Assembly (NCBI GenBank): GCA_907163375.1
Contig: CAJQUW010014377.1
Span: forward strand, 84,929-148,928
Source: Prostheceraeus crozeri
Lineage: Eukaryota > Platyhelminthes > Polycladida > Euryleptidae
DNA length: 64,000 bases
Direction of reading: 5' to 3'
A model generated the notes under the pieces. That model made no database searches. It saw only the letters and a list, made by a program, of their open reading frames with translations, and was not told the origin of the DNA. Position 1 is the first letter of the stretch, and the number at the start of each line of letters is the position of its first letter. Positions 45,640 to 56,860 of this stretch are shown piece by piece. Made by a program: the position numbers and the translations under genes.

Positions 45640-46035
45640 GATTTTGAAGGGGGCCCTTTTGAGATTGCGAGTGTACCCTATAGGATTGTGAAAGTGCCTT
45701 TTTGAGATTGTGGAGTGGCAATCGTGAGGGGCCCCTTTAAGATCGTGATGGAGCCCTTTTGAGGCTGCGAAGGGGCCTGTTTGAGATAGTGAGGGGGTCC
45801 GCTTGAGAATATGAACGGGCCCTTTTAAGATCGCGAGGGGCCCTCTTGACACTGCGAAAGAGCCTTACGGGATCCGCTTGAGAATGTGAAGGGGCCATAT
45901 TTAGATTTTGAAAGGGACTCATGAGATTTTGTGGAGCATCCCTTGAGTTTGTGAACGCGGCAACTGTTTTAGTTTTTGAATTGAGCTCCTTTTAGATATG
46001 AATAGACCTCGAGATTGTAAAGGGCCCATAGTACC
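45640..46035. repeat. Degenerate GGGCCCTTTTGAGATTGTGA tandem repeat
   Basis: About 12-14 diverged copies of a 20-33 bp unit around ggggcccttttgagattgtga, alternating with variants such as ggggtccgcttgagaatatg. Each unit contains a GGGGCCC-like core, so the array is GC-rich against AT-rich flanks. The small frames through it are an artefact of the repeat. Confidence 0.8.
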
Positions 46036-47157
46036 TTTATTAAACAGATTACTATTTAAGTATTCAAAAATTGCGCCAATTAGGTTTTAGGATATATACT
46101 GATATTCGCTGTCCATCACCGTTCTCTTGAAGCACTTGCAGCATCACATCCTTATGTGGTCCACACAAAGTACCATAAATACCTTATAGTCAGTAGATGA
46201 CGCAAGTCAGACAAAATGACGCCAAGTTGAAAATTTTGACGCAAATGGACTTTGTTCCGCACGCTCGCATCTCACCAAATTTGGTGTACAGATGAGTTTT
46301 CCTGAGATGTATTGATTCCATGCTTTCAATACTTTCCGCCGGTTTCGGTTTCGGAGACTCCAGATTTTCGTTCTTACTGACGCAAGTCATACTTTTTGAC
46401 TCACGACGGTATTCTGACACGTTGGACTATTAGACTCAAGTCAGACGTTTTGACGCATGTTGAATATTTGACTCACGATTGCATAATAAGTTGGAGGGGA
46501 GAATCATGCATTCATAATCGCGATCAACCATCACAGAGTAAGTTACAGAACGTCTCTACCTCTTCATATAGTTTAGGCTTGCATGCAAATATGGCCTGGT
46601 AGAATCAGAGGGACTGGTTTACGAGGTCCCCTTAGAATTTACTATTCAAGATAGTCGATAAATAGGCTACCATAATGTAATTGAAGTGGGTAAATTTCAA
46701 GGTGCCGAATTCCCTGACTATATAGTAGGGTGACCGCCTGTCTTGCATAAATGCATCATATTAAATCGAGAAATTAATTTTTTCCAATATATGTTAGACA
46801 CTGATGATAGAGCACTAGACAGATTTGGCAAATAACTCTCTTCAATTTTTAGTCGTCACTTGCGGCATGCAGAAATTTTGCACAAATGCAGTAAAAACAG
46901 AAAATGAAAACTGCGTGAACATGCTCAGGGCAAGTTGCCATACAAATCCTAGAATTATTCATCTTGATCAAATGGTCACCTTACACAATAATGTAACCAT
47001 AATTTGGCAGAAGTTCGCAAAGTATCAATATTCAATGGTCTACAAAATATAAAAATATTTGTTTCTGGGTGCAGAAAATAAAGAAACGAGTAATAAAACT
47101 GCCAAGTCTCATACGATTTCTTAAATGTTCTGTGATCACAAGCGTGACATTTTAAGC
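46036..47157. other. Intergenic, no gene
   Basis: AT-rich. Between 46196 and 46485 there is a cluster of TGACGCA / TGACTCA-type words (see findings). Around 46733 and 46977 agggtgacc and ggtcacctt could be the ends of a 250 bp MITE, but no target duplication was found. No exon recognised. Confidence 0.4.
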
Positions 47158-47159
47158 TA

Positions 47160-50142
47160 CCGTAAACTGGGGTGAGTTCGGCCATTGTGGGGTGATTTCG
47201 CCCACTTTCACAGATGTCATATTGTTTTATTTATTACGTTGCTGGAATATCAATTTGTCCTTTTCTTCTTTGGCGCTAACTTGCTAGTGCACGAACATGT
47301 TTTTGTGTAAATATAGTGCCTTTAGAAGGTCAGTTTACAAAAAAAATAGCGATGGAACCAAATACATCACATTTTTGCATTTTTTTGCCTTGGTCGTACT
47401 TCCTGCCAGCTGTTCTATTGGAAATACTTCATCAACTTTTAAATGTAGTGAAACGTGAGAGAGAAGTTTAATCTTGAATATAATTACCATCATATTTGTT
47501 GCTTCTCTGTAATTCATGAGGTGGACCATTTTTTCTACTTGGGGTGAGTTCGCCCACCTTAGTGGGGCGAGTTCGCCCATCCTCTATTTTGTGCTTATCA
47601 TTAACACTTTGACTTTGAAAGTCTCTTGCAGACATAACAATTTTGTAGAGGATGTCGGACTGCGTGCTATGATGATATTCAAATTGAAATATTAACAATA
47701 GCACTTATAACTGGTGCAGCACAAACGAAGCTTTATCAATGATATCGATCAAACCATAGTTTCGAATTACATAATCATTCACGCTATGCATATAATGACT
47801 TATCAAAAATCGAACTTAATTGTCTGAAAATTGAGTCAAAGTTAGGTTTCACTGCCTATTCATTCATCCGTTCTCAATCATGCGCAAGTCCAAGCCAGTT
47901 GTTGGTGCCTCAAGACGTCGGCAATATTCTGATGATTCCCTTGATGAGGCGATCAATGTCGTCAAGAAGGGAATGTCTATTCGCAAAGCTGCTGCATCCT
48001 TCAGTGTACCACGATCGACCTTGAGAGCTCAGTTAAAGGGTCGTCATCCCCGAAGAAGTGGAGGCCAATGCGTTCTTTCTCCAGATGAAGAACGTATCAT
48101 ATCGCAAAACATCGCTACAATGGCTGACTGGGGATTTCCCGTGAAACCTTCTGACGTTCGAATATTAGTGAAAGGCTACTTGAAGCGTAAAAACAGGGTT
48201 ATTCCAGTCTTCAATGATGGTATATGCCTAGTGATGACTGGTGTAGAGGTTTTCTTCTTCGGAATCGTTCTGTTTTGAGACAACGATTGTGCCAGAACAT
48301 TTCACAGAAAAGAGCTGAATTGTCAATTGATACAATGAATGCATAGTTCGAAAATCTGCAACAGGAGTTGGGTGATGTTCCTCCATCGAATATCATCAAT
48401 TTTGATGAGACTAACTTAACAGATGACCCTCGAAATGTGAAATGTATATTTCGCCGTGGTGTGAAATATCCTGAACGGATAATTAATTCAACAAAATCTT
48501 CAACGTCCATCATGTTTGCCTGCACTGCTGATGGTAAGATGCTGAATCCTTATGTAGTTTACAAAGCCGAACATCTACACGACCAATGGATACAGGGAGG
48601 GTCCAGAAACGTTCGCTATAACCGCTCCCGATCTGGTTGGCTTGATGGTGTGTTATTTAGTGACTGGTTTAAGAGCGTGATTCTACCATTCACAAGGAAT
48701 TTAACTGGCCACAAAGTCATCATCGGTGACAATCTTGCTTCACATTTTTCTCGTGATGTGATTGAGAAGTGCTTGGAGAACGATATCGCATTCGTTTGTT
48801 TGCCTCCAAACGCAACCCATTTGTGTCAGCCGTTGGAGATATGTGTTTTTGGCCCTATGAAGAGATATTGGCGAGCTATGCTTACTGAATGGAAATCGAA
48901 AGAAGGACGTAAATGCAGCGTGATGCCCAAAATTTGGTTTCCACGCCTCCTCGATCGATTTTTGGTGAGACTATCACCAACCATTCAAGATAACATAGTA
49001 AGTGGGTTTCGAAAGTGTGGAATTTACCCCGTCAACAAATATGAAGTTATCTCACGAATTTCCCGCACTCTTTCAAGTGATCAACAAAGTGAAGTGCGTG
49101 AAGCTGTTTCAGGAGTTGTGTTAGATCGTTTGAAAGAGCTCTCGACGCCCCCAGGCCCAACTGGTGACCAACCAAGAAGAAAGAGAAAGCTCAAAGTGCA
49201 GCCAGGCAAAAGTGTCACTATGAACGATATCATGATGGAGAACTCTAACAATGAAGAGGAAGATCAAGGTGGAGACAATGTGAGTGTGACTGATGAAACA
49301 CATGAAGCACATTCCTTGCCTATGGAACCTTTGGGGCTTCCAAGTTTTGAAGTTGATTCATTTGCTTTGATTCGGTTTATTTCTGATGGTAGGCCCACTG
49401 GTACTGCCTACCATTACATAGTAAAAGTCTTGTCACAAGTGAATGATTCCACTACAAAGTTTTCTTTCCTTCGGCGACATGATAACTATACTTTGTTTTT
49501 CCAAACATCGTAGACGAGATGCCTGTTGACAACAGTCAAATTGTTCAAACTTTAACTTTGCTCACTATTACACATTCCTTGATAATTTTTTTTCTACAAA
49601 CGTTCGTTGATGGTGTCTACCTGCCTTGTGTTCAATGATTCGTTCGTTTTTGTTTTAGATTACAGAATGGATATTTTGGACTACAAAACTGTTTTTCATT
49701 GAATGATAAACGCTTCTTCCAATCTATCTATTCAGTATTGAATGCAAGAAGAATCAAATTTAAATTAATGTGTCAAAAATAAGATAAAATGTCGAATGAA
49801 AATGTTGAATTATATAGGGATTAATTGTAGTTCTATGCACTATAAACATGAACCAAAATGAGTATAATGCAGTTCTAAAGAATTTCATCAGTCATAATAA
49901 AAAATTCGTTTGCGATTTCTTCAAATGAGCGAACACACCCCACTCTATGGGGTGAGTTCGCCCGCGTAAATAAAGATATCTATATCAAACAAGAACGACA
50001 TATACAAATTAATTGGTATAGGATATCATGGGCATGGATAAGACAGCATCAAATCTATATTCATTTCGGCTGCATAAGAAACTGAGCAATTAATATTTTG
50101 AATGAAGTGTTTCAAAGTGGCCGAACTCACCCCAGTTTACGG
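47160..50142 (+). mobile_element. Pogo-like (Tc1/mariner superfamily) transposon
   Basis: A 2,983 bp element flanked by TA (47158-47159 and 50143-50144). The inverted termini are CCGTAAACTGGGGTGAGTTC at 47160 and the complement ending CCAGTTTACGG at 50142. The word GGGGTGAGTTCGCCCAC recurs just inside (about 47541, 47562 in variant form, and 49948), likely extra transposase-binding sites. It carries a psq-HTH/CENPB/DDE_1 transposase on the + strand, interrupted by two lesions. Confidence 0.93.
47880..49513 (+). pseudogene. Pogo-like transposase, one frameshift and one stop
   Basis: ATG 47880 starts MRKSKPVVGASRRRQYSDDS. A psq-type helix-turn-helix follows (DEAINVVKKGMSIRKAAASF, SVPRSTLRAQLKG), then a CENPB-like second DNA-binding domain (VLSPDEERIISQNIATMADW). 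The frame is lost near 48220, where the family sequence continues in another frame, and a TAG follows at about 48333 (NA*FENL). The catalytic domain (48368-49513) is open: NFDETNLTDDP, IGDNLASHFS and THLCQPLEICVFGPMKRYW. The third acidic position is Glu (CQPLE), where pogo/Tigger proteins usually have Asp (QPLD), 35 residues after the second Asp. A basic tail ends the protein. Confidence 0.9.
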
Positions 50143-50144
50143 TA

Positions 50145-52568
50145 GGCCTAATTCTCAGTGTCGACTCGTGCGCGAATCCAATCACCACTTATTTGTCACC
50201 TTGAAAAAACGCTTCCTCAGGGAAAGAATTTTGCCGCGTCACACTTGCGAATTTTGCACAATAGCATTCCCATAGCAAAATTCTCTACAGCTGAAATCAA
50301 TACAAATCATGAAAAATTGACAAACCTGCTATCTTAAGAGCACACATGAGCCTCAGGCAGAAAACTGTGAGAATGACCCTTTAGTCTGAGATGATGAATT
50401 GATACGCATACAGTAATAATGTGGGCAAAAAAGTAAAAAAATGCCGAACTACTCACTAAGAAAAACATAGATTCTATCTGCAATTTACAAATAGTGCTAT
50501 GAATTGAATATTAAGGCCCATACTTTAACAAAGCTAGGGGACATCTTTGTCAATTAGGGTGCTTTTATTCGACATTCTTCTCTACAAGGTCACTTTGTTA
50601 ACAGCTTGCCCCGGTCCACCTAATCATTATAATGCCTATGAAACAAAATTTCAACAATATCTTAATTGCAAGTCCATTTCCAGCCCCCTAAAGTAAAGTA
50701 TCTGCATGCTATAAAATAGTGTCATTTCTTTTATGACGTTTACCACAATTCACGTTTTTGCAGTTGCTTCAATTACATATAACTTTTGGAAAGCGTGCAT
50801 GGGCATGTTTCGCCTGTCTGTTCATTAGAATTTAAATGCAACATAAAATTGGCAACATCCTACTGCTACGAATATAAGCCTCATGCATAGTGATAAATAG
50901 GTACATGTATATTCGCATTTGCAGGAATAGACAAAAAAATAATTTCATGCTATAATACATTTCTACTATAAATTTATATTTTGCTTCAAATGAAAAACGG
51001 CTACATAGCAGTGAGCTTACAAAACACAGTAAAGGTCATCGTTAACACCAGCAAATAAACTATAAATTAATTCATCGATTTAAGTAATACAGTTAGCCTG
51101 ATGCGTATGTACACAAACTTGGTTGTAGAGAAATATGGACCGAAAGGAAGGATGCTTGTCAAGAAGCAGTCAACTTGATAGCGGCATAGGAACGAAGCAG
51201 CAATTTAGGTATGAGTTCTTGAAAAGGATCTTCTCCATTTCACATAGGCCTGCCGTGAAACAGATTTTAAAGCTGCATTTTGCTGTCGAAAGCATAGCGC
51301 AAATTAGTGTTGTGCCTACCTCTCAGAGTAGCACATAATTTGATTACAAATCCAAAAGCAGACACCAGGAGAATATTATTCTGGTTCAATGCTTGAAATA
51401 TAGCTAGGACTGTGAAATTAGAGTTGCCGTAAATCACAGATGTACATCATTTAACTTGTGACAAATGTGGATCTAGGATAACTGAACTTTATTTTCCTCA
51501 CCGGTGTTATATTTTCTAAGAGAAAAAATAGCACTGCTTTCAAATGGTAAATATGCTTTAAATCAAATAGAGTGCTTTATTATCATACTCTAAGACAATA
51601 AAGCACTCAGACTTTCGGTCGAAATTGAAATTCGGTCGCATTGAAAGATACATCATTTTGAGTAATGACTTAGTGTCTCATGTCATTGTTATAATAATGG
51701 ATATGGCTTGCGGTTTGAATTTTAGCCTGAATGAGGGTATAGCCTATACATGTACTTTTTCATGTAGGCTACTGCGGTATCATCAGCCCGTCTCTATTTC
51801 TTCTTTCATCTCTTAAAAAGGATTCGCTATTTACACCAAAGTATAATTTGTTAGGAGAATTTTTCCATTGCTTCATATTTATCAAAATTCATCTAGAAGG
51901 ATAAAATCGACACTGCACCGACTGGCTCATCAATTTCTCTGAGCATCAAAGTCGAAAGTCCTGATCAATAGACTGTGCTTGAGGGCATATCGGTAAGGGC
52001 ATCTGAAGAATCCTTCTTCGGGACAGTGTGGTGCATCAAGTAGATTTGTATTTACATGTGTGTTAGCTGGGAATTCTGATTTGGGACAGTACTATAGTAC
52101 CTGAAGTATTCTAGTTGAACGTAGTTGGCAGACTACATGTATAGGCCTACTTGCTTTTCATATTATTCCATTTGTTTCTAGTCTTTATGGATTATATTGG
52201 GCTTGCATCCTTCGCTATAGCTTTTGTGATGATGCTTCCCATTTTGTGCCGTCCCAAATTATTATCTCCCATTTTTGTTTGATCTCGCTCGTGCAGATTT
52301 CGAGAGATTTTTGAAAACCTAAAAGCCTAGAAAAATTTGTATTTTGGCCGGGGAGGCCTGAACTAATGGCAACATTTTGATAACGTTGGAGAACTAATCA
52401 TACTATTGTCATTGTTCTATGATACTGTAATACTAATATAGAACTACTATAATAAAGTACCATAAATAACTACTATATTATAATACTAATTATTGCTTTT
52501 AGAATTCACACTGTATTTGATGAATACGATTGTCACAAGTAGTAATAAAAGGTCCATAATAAACACAG
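50145..52568. other. Intergenic, nothing recognised
   Basis: AT-rich sequence. The short frames here show no family features, splice context or codon pattern that would make them genes. No inverted termini, tRNA-like segment or satellite was seen before the C-rich repeats at 52569. Confidence 0.5.
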
Positions 52569-52745
52569 CGCGCCCCCCCCCTCTGGAACGACAGAGTGTC
52601 GTGGTCGGCCGCCGTGGTGCTTCGGGTCTGACTCCCCCCCCTCTGGAACGACAGAGGTTGTAGTCTGTCGTGGTGTGCCGGCCAGGTGGGTCCACGTTCA
52701 CAAACTGTTCGCTGACTCCCCCCCCTCTGCAACGACAGAGTGTGA
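52569..52745. repeat. C-tract repeat, three copies
   Basis: Three spaced copies (about 52571, 52634 and 52716) of a unit with a run of 8-10 C followed by tctggaacgacagag. The same C-tract plus ctctgga motif occurs once per monomer in the adjacent satellite, so these are probably its diverged edge. Confidence 0.75.
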
Positions 52746-52773
52746 GACTCGGGTGAGTTGGTCCGACCGCCTG

Positions 52774-52893
52774 GTTGACGTGGGCGACCGTCCAGGTTGA
52801 CGTGGGCGACCGTCTAGGTTGACGTGGGCGACCGTCTAGGTTGACGTGGGCGACCGTCTAGGTTGACGTGGGCGACCGTCTAGGTTGTCGTGG
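52774..52893. repeat. 22 bp tandem repeat, about 5.5 copies
   Basis: Head-to-tail copies of gttgacgtgggcgaccgtct plus ag, at 52774, 52796, 52818, 52840 and 52862, with a partial copy at 52884 leading into the satellite. The copies are nearly identical. Confidence 0.9.
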
Positions 52894-55800
52894 ATGGTGA
52901 AATGGCTGCCAGATTCGGATTCAGCGTAAAATTCTGAATCGGTATGGTGAGTTTCAAGGCAATCGGCGAGAAAAAATTTTTCTTCAAAATTTTAACAGAG
53001 TTAGAATTTGGGACGTTTTGGTGTGTAGCGCCCAAACGAAGCATTGGATGAGAAAACGGAGGCCAGATTCGGATTCAGCGTGAAATTCTGCATCGGTATG
53101 GTGAGTTTCAAGTCAATCGGAGAGAAAAAATTTTCGCTGACGTCCCCCCCCTCTGGACAGCTCGCTTCGATTTTGGCTTCCAGTGGACGGATTTTGTCGT
53201 GCCATAGCTCGTTTGAAAGCTAAGAGTGAGACAAATTCACTGAAAGAATCGGCTTGTTCCTATCTGTCTTCGTTTAGATGTGACACGCCATTTAAGATTT
53301 TGGGACATTGGCGAAAAACGACAGAGTTAGAATTTGGGACGTTTTGGGCTGTAGCTTCAAAACGAAGCATCGGATGGGAAAACGGATTTCAGATTTGGAA
53401 TCAGCGTGAAATTCTCTATCTGTATGGTGAGTTTCAAGTCAATCGGAGAGAAAAAATTTTCAACATTTTTCGAAAAAACGACATAGTTAGAATTTGGGAC
53501 GTTTTGGTGTGTAGCGCCAAAACGAACCATCGGATGAGAAAACGGAGGCCAGATTCGGATTCAGCGTGAAATTCTGCATCGGTATGGTGAGTTTCAAGTC
53601 AATCGGAGAGAAAAAATTTTCGCTGACGTCCCCCCCCCTCTGGACAGCTCGCTTCGATTTTGGCTTCCAGTGGACGGATTTAGTCGTGTCATAGCTCGTT
53701 TGAAAGCTAAGAGTGAGACAAATTCAGTGAAAGAATCGGCTTGTTCCTATCTGTCTTCGTTTAGATGTGAGACACCATTTAAGATTTTGGGACATTGGCG
53801 AAAAACGACAGAGTTAGAATTTGGGACGTTTTGGTGTGTAGCGCCAAAACGAAGCATCGGATGAGAAAACGGAGGCCAGATTCGGATTCAGCGTGAAATT
53901 CTGCATCGGTATGGTGAGTTTCAAGTCAATCGGAGAGAAAAAATTTTCGCTGACGTCCCCCCTCCTCTGGACAGCTCGCTTCGATTTTGGCTTCCAGTGG
54001 ACGGATTTAGTCGTGTCATAGCTCGTTTGAAAGCTGCGAGTGAGACAAATTCAGTGAAAGAATCGGCTTGTTCCTATCTGTCTTCGTTTAGATGTGAGAC
54101 GCCATTTAAGATTTTGGGACATTGGCGAAAAACGACAGAGTTAGAATTTGGGACGTTTTGGTGTGTAGCGCCAAAACGAAGCATCGGATGAGAAAACGGA
54201 GGCCAGATTCGGAATCAGCGTGAAATTCTGCATCGGTATGGTGAGTTTCAAGTCAATCGGAGAGAAAAAATTTTCGCTGACGTCCCCCCCCCTCTGGACA
54301 GCTCGCTTCGATTTTGTCTTCTAGTGGACGGATTTTGTCGTGCCATAGCTCGTTTGAAAGCTAAGAGTGAGACAAATTCACTGAAAGAATCGGCTTGTTC
54401 CTATCTGTCTTCGCTTAGATGTGAGACGCCATTTAAGATTTTGGGACATTGGCGAAAAACGACAGTTAGAATTTTTGCGATGGCTGCCTACTGTAGAGCC
54501 AAAACGAAGCATCGGATGGGAAAACGGAGGCCAGATTCGGATTCAGCGTCAAATTCTACATGGAAATGGTGTATTTCCAGCTCAATCGGCAGCTCAATCG
54601 GAGAGAAAAAATTTTCGCTGACGTCCCCCCCCTCTGGACAGCTCGCTTCGATTTTGGCTTCCAGTGGACGGATTTTGTCGTGCAATAGCTCGTTTGAAAG
54701 CTAAGAGTGAGACAAATTCACTGAAAGAATCGGCTTGTTCCTATCTGTCCTCGTTTAGATGTGAGACGCCATTTAAGATTTTGGGACATTGGCGAAAAAC
54801 GACAGAGTTAGAATTTGGGACGTTTTGGTGTGTAGCGCCAAAACGAAGCATCGGATGAGAAAACGGAGGCCAGATTCGGATTCAGCGTGAAATTCTGCAT
54901 CGGTATGGTGAGTTTCAAGTCAATCGGAGAGAAAAAATTTTCGCTGACGTCCCCCCCCTCTGGACAGCTCGCTTCGATTTTGGCTTCCAGTGGACGGATT
55001 TATACGTGTCATAGCTCGTTTGAAAGCTAAGAGTGAGACAAATTCAGTGAAAGAATCGGCTTGTTCCTATCTGTCTTCGTTTAGATGTGAGACACCATTT
55101 AAGATTTTGGGACATTGGCGAAAAACGACAGAGTTAGAATTTGGGACGTTTTGGTGTGTAGCGCCAAAACGAACCATCGGATGAGAAAACGGAGGCCAGA
55201 TTCGGATTCAGCGTGAAATTCTGCATCGGTATGGTGAGTTTCAAGTCAATCGGAGAGAAAAAATTTTCGCTGACGTCCCCCCCCTCTGGACAGCTCGCTT
55301 CGATTTTGGCTTCCAGTGGACGGATTTAGTCGTGTCATAGCTCTTTTGAAAGCTGCGAGTGAGACAAATTCAGTGAAAGAATCGGCTTGTTCCTATCTGT
55401 CTTCGTTTAGATGTGAGACGCCATTTAAGATTTTGGGACATTGGCGAAAAACGACAGAGTTAGAATTTGGGACGTTTTGGTGTGTAGCGCCAAAACGAAG
55501 CATCGGATGAGAAAACGGAGGCCAGATTCGGATTCAGCGTGAAATTCTGCATCGGTATGGTGAGTTTCAAGTCAATCGGAGAGAAAAAATTTTCGCTGAC
55601 GTCCCCCCCCCTCTGGACAGCTCGCTTCGATTTTGTCTTCTAGTGGACGGATTTTGTCGTGCCATAGCTCGTTTGAAAGCTAAGAGTGAGACAAATTCAC
55701 TGAAAGAATCGGCTTGTTCCTATCTGTCTTCGCTTAGATGTGAGACGCCATTTAAGATTTTGGGACATTGGCGAAAAACGACAGTTAGAATTTTTGCGAT

Positions 55801-56339
55801 GGCTGCCTACTGTAGAGCCAAAACGAAGCATCGGATGGGAAAACGGAGGCCAGATTCGGATTCAGCGTCAAATTCTACATGGAAATGGTGTATTTCCAGC
55901 TCAATCGGAGAGAAAAAATTTTCGCTGACGTCCCCCCCCTCTGGACAGCTCGCTTCGATTTTGGCTTCCAGTGGACGGATTTTGTCGTGCAATAGCTCGT
56001 TTGAAAGCTAAGAGTGAGACAAATTCACTGAAAGAATCGGCTTGTTCCTATCTGTCCTCGTTTAGATGTGAGACGCCATTTAAGATTTTGGGACATTGGC
56101 GAAAAACGACAGAGTTAGAATTTGGGACGTTTTGGTGTGTAGCGCCAAAACGAACCATCGGATGAGAAAACGGAGGCCAGATTCGGATTCAGCGTGAAAT
56201 TCTGCATCGGTATGGTGAGTTTCAAGTCAATCGGAGAGAAAAAATTTTCGCTGACGTCCCCCCCCCTCTGGACAGCTCGCTTCGATTTTGGCTTCCAGTG
56301 GACGGATTTAGTCGTGTCATAGCTCGTTTGAAAGCTAAG
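52894..56339. repeat. Satellite, about 327 bp monomer with four-monomer higher-order repeat
   Basis: The landmark gtggacggatttwgtcgtg recurs at about 53183, 53670, 53997, 54324, 54664, 54990, 55316, 55643, 55971 and 56297. Spacing is 326-340 bp except the first (487 bp, one extra half-monomer of about 160 bp). Variants recur every fourth monomer, about 1,307-1,320 bp: the monomers at 54324 and 55643 share a gcgatggctgcctactgtag block, and 53997 and 55316 share gaaagctgcgagtgag. Each monomer has a C-tract (gtcccccccctctggacag). The 64-residue frames in each monomer lack an ATG and I do not regard them as genes. The array ends abruptly at 56339. Confidence 0.93.
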
Positions 56340-56352
56340 TAATGGATAAAAG

Positions 56353-56780
56353 ACCGTTCCAGGACACCATAAAATCAAAAAAATAGTACTTTTAAAAACG
56401 ACATAAATTTATGAATGTAGTCCCTTTTTCAGGTTTTTAAGACCTAAATTCATGAATTTAGTCCATTCAAAAAGTACCATTTTTTCAAAAAATGGTATTT
56501 TTAAAAACAACATAAATTCATGAATTTGAACCCTTTTTCAGGTTATGAAGACCTAAATTCATAAATCGGCTAAAGCCAGAGGAGCTTCGCTCCGATTTGG
56601 GTGTTTTTAAAAATACCCAATTTTTCAAATTTTTCAAAATCTCAAATTTGTGATTATGACATTTTGCTCCCAAAATCATGACCGTTCAAGGACACCGAAA
56701 ATCATAAAAGTTGAGAATCTCAAATTTGTGATTATGACATTTTGCTCCCAAAATCATGACCGTTCTAGGACACCGAAAAT
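56353..56780. repeat. Direct repeats at the left side of the Polinton-like element
   Basis: Two nested repeat sets. About 60 bp starting ctcaaatttgtgattatgac occurs at about 56641 and 56718 (77 bp period), followed each time by gaccgttc-aggacacc, which also occurs alone near 56351. A second unit with tttttcaggtt, aagacctaaattcat and aaaaac-acataaatt occurs at about 56398-56460 and 56508-56566. An aggagcttcgctcc hairpin lies near 56580. Such repeats could be part of the element's terminus. Confidence 0.7.
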
Positions 56781-56860
56781 TAGTATTTTTAAAAACGTCT
56801 TTTAAATCCATTTTTCAGGTTTTTAAAATATATCATGTGACTAAAAATATTTCTTTAAAA

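Noticed and set aside
46733-46986. Possible 250 bp MITE with agggtgacc / ggtcacctt ends
   Set aside because: The matching ends are only about 9 bp and no target duplication is visible.
53183-56298. Recurrent 64-residue open frames in each satellite monomer
   Set aside because: They start at GTG, not ATG, change frame with small indels between monomers, and match no family. Openness is explained by near-identity of the monomers.
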